Positions 5,045-6,315 of a stretch of 6,315 bases of DNA are shown here, piece after piece (position 1 is the first letter of the stretch; each line of letters opens with the position of its first letter). The position numbers were made by a program, and so were the translations under genes. The notes beneath the pieces are model-generated. The model did not search any database and was not told the DNA's origin. It saw only the letters and a list, made by a program, of their open reading frames with translations. The DNA is taken from contig JAAZOA010000157.1 in the NCBI GenBank assembly GCA_012798055.1, positions 1 to 6,315 on the forward strand. Direction: 5' to 3'. Origin of the DNA: Syntrophomonadaceae bacterium (GTDB taxonomy: Bacteria > Bacillota > Syntrophomonadia > Syntrophomonadales > Syntrophomonadaceae).

Positions 5045-6315
5045 GTGAAAATGAACAAGAGATTCCTTGGGGTTAAACTAACCATTCTCGTGGTGGCATT
5101 CTGTCTGACCTGGATAATACCGCCGGCTGCATATGCCTCCGGTGCAGGTGAAAATCCAGGCAAGGCTAAGGTTCTGATCAGCTTCGTCCAAAATCCGGGT
5201 CGGGCGGAAGAGGCGCTGGTCGAAAGCCTGGGGGGAACGGTGAAGCATAAATACAGCATCATCCCTTCGATCGCGGCGGACCTGCCCGAAGCAGCGATTC
5301 AAGCCCTGAGCAGGAATCCGAGAGTGAAGCTCATCGAGCCTGATATCAAGGCATATGCTATCGGTACATATGCAGAAGAGCTGAACCGTACCTGGGGCAT
5401 GGTGAGAATCGGTGAGGGCACCGCCCACGAGCAGGCCTGGTTTGGAACCGGCACCCAGGTGGCTATCATCGATTCAGGCATAGATTACACAAATCCTGAA
5501 TTGGCCAGTGCATACCGGGGCGGATATGATTTTGTCAACGAAGATGAAGACCCCATGGACATCGATGGACATGGAACTCACGTAGCCGGCACCATAGCGG
5601 CTGTACGGGACGGCAATGGAATAACCGGAGCCGCTCCGGCAGCCGACTTATATGCGCTTAAAGTCCTGCAGGGCGGCAGCGGTGATTTCAGTGACGTGAT
5701 CGCTGCCCTGGATTGGTGTGTAAACCATCAGATCAAGGTAACCAACAACAGTTACGGCAGCTCAGGTGACCCCGGCACCCAGGTCCATGCTGCCTTCGAC
5801 AATGCTTATGCCAGCGGCGTACTGCACATTGCCGCCGCAGGAAACAGCGGTAACATATCGGGTATTGGGGACAATGTAGGCTATCCGGCCAAGTACGACT
5901 CAGTAGTAGCCGTGGCCGCATCGGATGCCAACAATAAGAGGGCCAAATTTTCCAGCACCGGACCGGCGGTGGAGCTGATCGCTCCAGGCGTCAATATATA
6001 CGGCACCTGGATCGATTCTGCTTACGCAACCGCCAGCGGTACCTCTATGGCATCACCCCATGTTGCTGGCGTCGCTGCCCAGGTTGCGGCTGCCGATACC
6101 CTGCTCAGCAACAGCGAGATCCGGGATATTCTGAGAAGCACCGCCCAATCCCTGGGTCTTCCCGCCAACAGCCAGGGGTATGGTCTGGTGCGGGCCGATC
6201 TGGCCGTGGCTCTGGCCCTGCCGGTAATTCCCCCGGCAACCGGGACCCTGGCAGGAATCGTCAGGAACAATGCTGGGGACCCTTTGGCTGGCGCAGCCAT
6301 TGATGTGACCAGCAG
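5045..6315 (+). CDS. Secreted subtilisin-like serine protease (S8), 3' truncated by the window edge
   Basis: 423 residues are visible from GTG 5045, with GAAGAGGGG (5027-5035) 9 nt upstream; ATG 5051 is an alternative start in the same frame. The parts are: a signal peptide (1-31, ending PPAAYA); an inhibitor-I9-type propeptide (about 42-104, from KVLISF to LIEPDIKAYA); an S8 catalytic domain (about 115-390); and the start of a carboxypeptidase-regulatory-like beta-sandwich at residue 400 (GTLAGIVRNNAGDPLAGAAI). All catalytic residues are present: Asp143 in VAIIDSGID, His176 in DGHGTHVAGT, oxyanion Asn267 in AAGNSG, and Ser334 in SGTSMASPHVAG. It should be an active extracellular endopeptidase that matures by removing its propeptide. 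The C-terminal module suggests further extracellular repeats or attachment domains beyond the window. It is separated from the upstream gene by a terminator and 375 nt, so it is a separate transcription unit. Confidence 0.95.
   Translation, partial: MKMNKRFLGVKLTILVVAFCLTWIIPPAAYASGAGENPGKAKVLISFVQNPGRAEEALVESLGGTVKHKYSIIPSIAADLPEAAIQALSRNPRVKLIEPDIKAYAIGTYAEELNRTWGMVRIGEGTAHEQAWFGTGTQVAIIDSGIDYTNPELASAYRGGYDFVNEDEDPMDIDGHGTHVAGTIAAVRDGNGITGAAPAADLYALKVLQGGSGDFSDVIAALDWCVNHQIKVTNNSYGSSGDPGTQVHAAFDNAYASGVLHIAAAGNSGNISGIGDNVGYPAKYDSVVAVAASDANNKRAKFSSTGPAVELIAPGVNIYGTWIDSAYATASGTSMASPHVAGVAAQVAAADTLLSNSEIRDILRSTAQSLGLPANSQGYGLVRADLAVALALPVIPPATGTLAGIVRNNAGDPLAGAAIDVTS

Noticed and set aside
4680..5481. 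Short minus-strand frames in the intergenic region and under the protease gene
   Set aside because: They overlap the structured RNA or the clear S8 gene and show no domains or ribosome sites.
1..6315. Insertion sequence or transposon behind the beta-helix duplication
   Set aside because: No transposase, terminal inverted repeats or target-site duplications are visible in the window.

Overview
The window looks like chromosomal DNA from a Gram-positive Clostridia-type bacterium (Bacillota, perhaps a Desulfotomaculum/Pelotomaculum relative). The evidence is a SigI-family sigma factor, strong AAAGG(A/G)G ribosome sites paired with TTG and GTG starts, Gram-positive-style signal peptides and tight intrinsic terminators. 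The genus is inference only. Every protein in the window apart from the sigma factor appears to be secreted.

Layout, left to right: (1) the 3' part of a gene for a right-handed beta-helix protein of the pectate-lyase-like superfamily (2-805), ending at a terminator (842-883). (2) A terminator-like hairpin (942-965) just ahead of a gene for a secreted DUF4114 protein with a second extracellular domain (953-1801); its start is unclear and may be frameshifted. (3) A shared convergent terminator (1842-1869). (4) A SigI-type sigma factor on the minus strand (1868-2578) with no anti-sigma gene (rsgI) beside it. (5) A divergent control region (2638-2702) with two back-to-back promoter motifs, each ACCCCC, 19 nt, CGTA. 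One faces sigI and the other faces the next gene. (6) A full-length beta-helix protein (2824-4596) with signal peptide, two Ig-like repeats, a Thr/Ala linker and a pectate-lyase-like domain. That domain is about three quarters identical to the first gene's product. (7) A strong terminator (4630-4670). (8) A 375-nt gene-free stretch holding a well-paired candidate structured RNA, two mutually exclusive hairpins, and a TATAAT promoter overlapped by a palindrome. (9) The start of a secreted subtilisin-like protease (5045 to the window end).

How the parts may work together (inference): the sigma factor appears to drive its own gene and the divergent beta-helix gene from a compact bidirectional promoter. 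This resembles clostridial SigI factors that switch on polysaccharide-degrading enzymes, but the usual membrane anti-sigma sensor RsgI is missing here. The duplicated beta-helix genes, the DUF4114 protein and the protease suggest a cell-surface or extracellular matrix/polysaccharide locus. The most interesting parts are the paired SigI-like promoters with an orphan sigma factor, and the unassigned structured RNA upstream of the protease.
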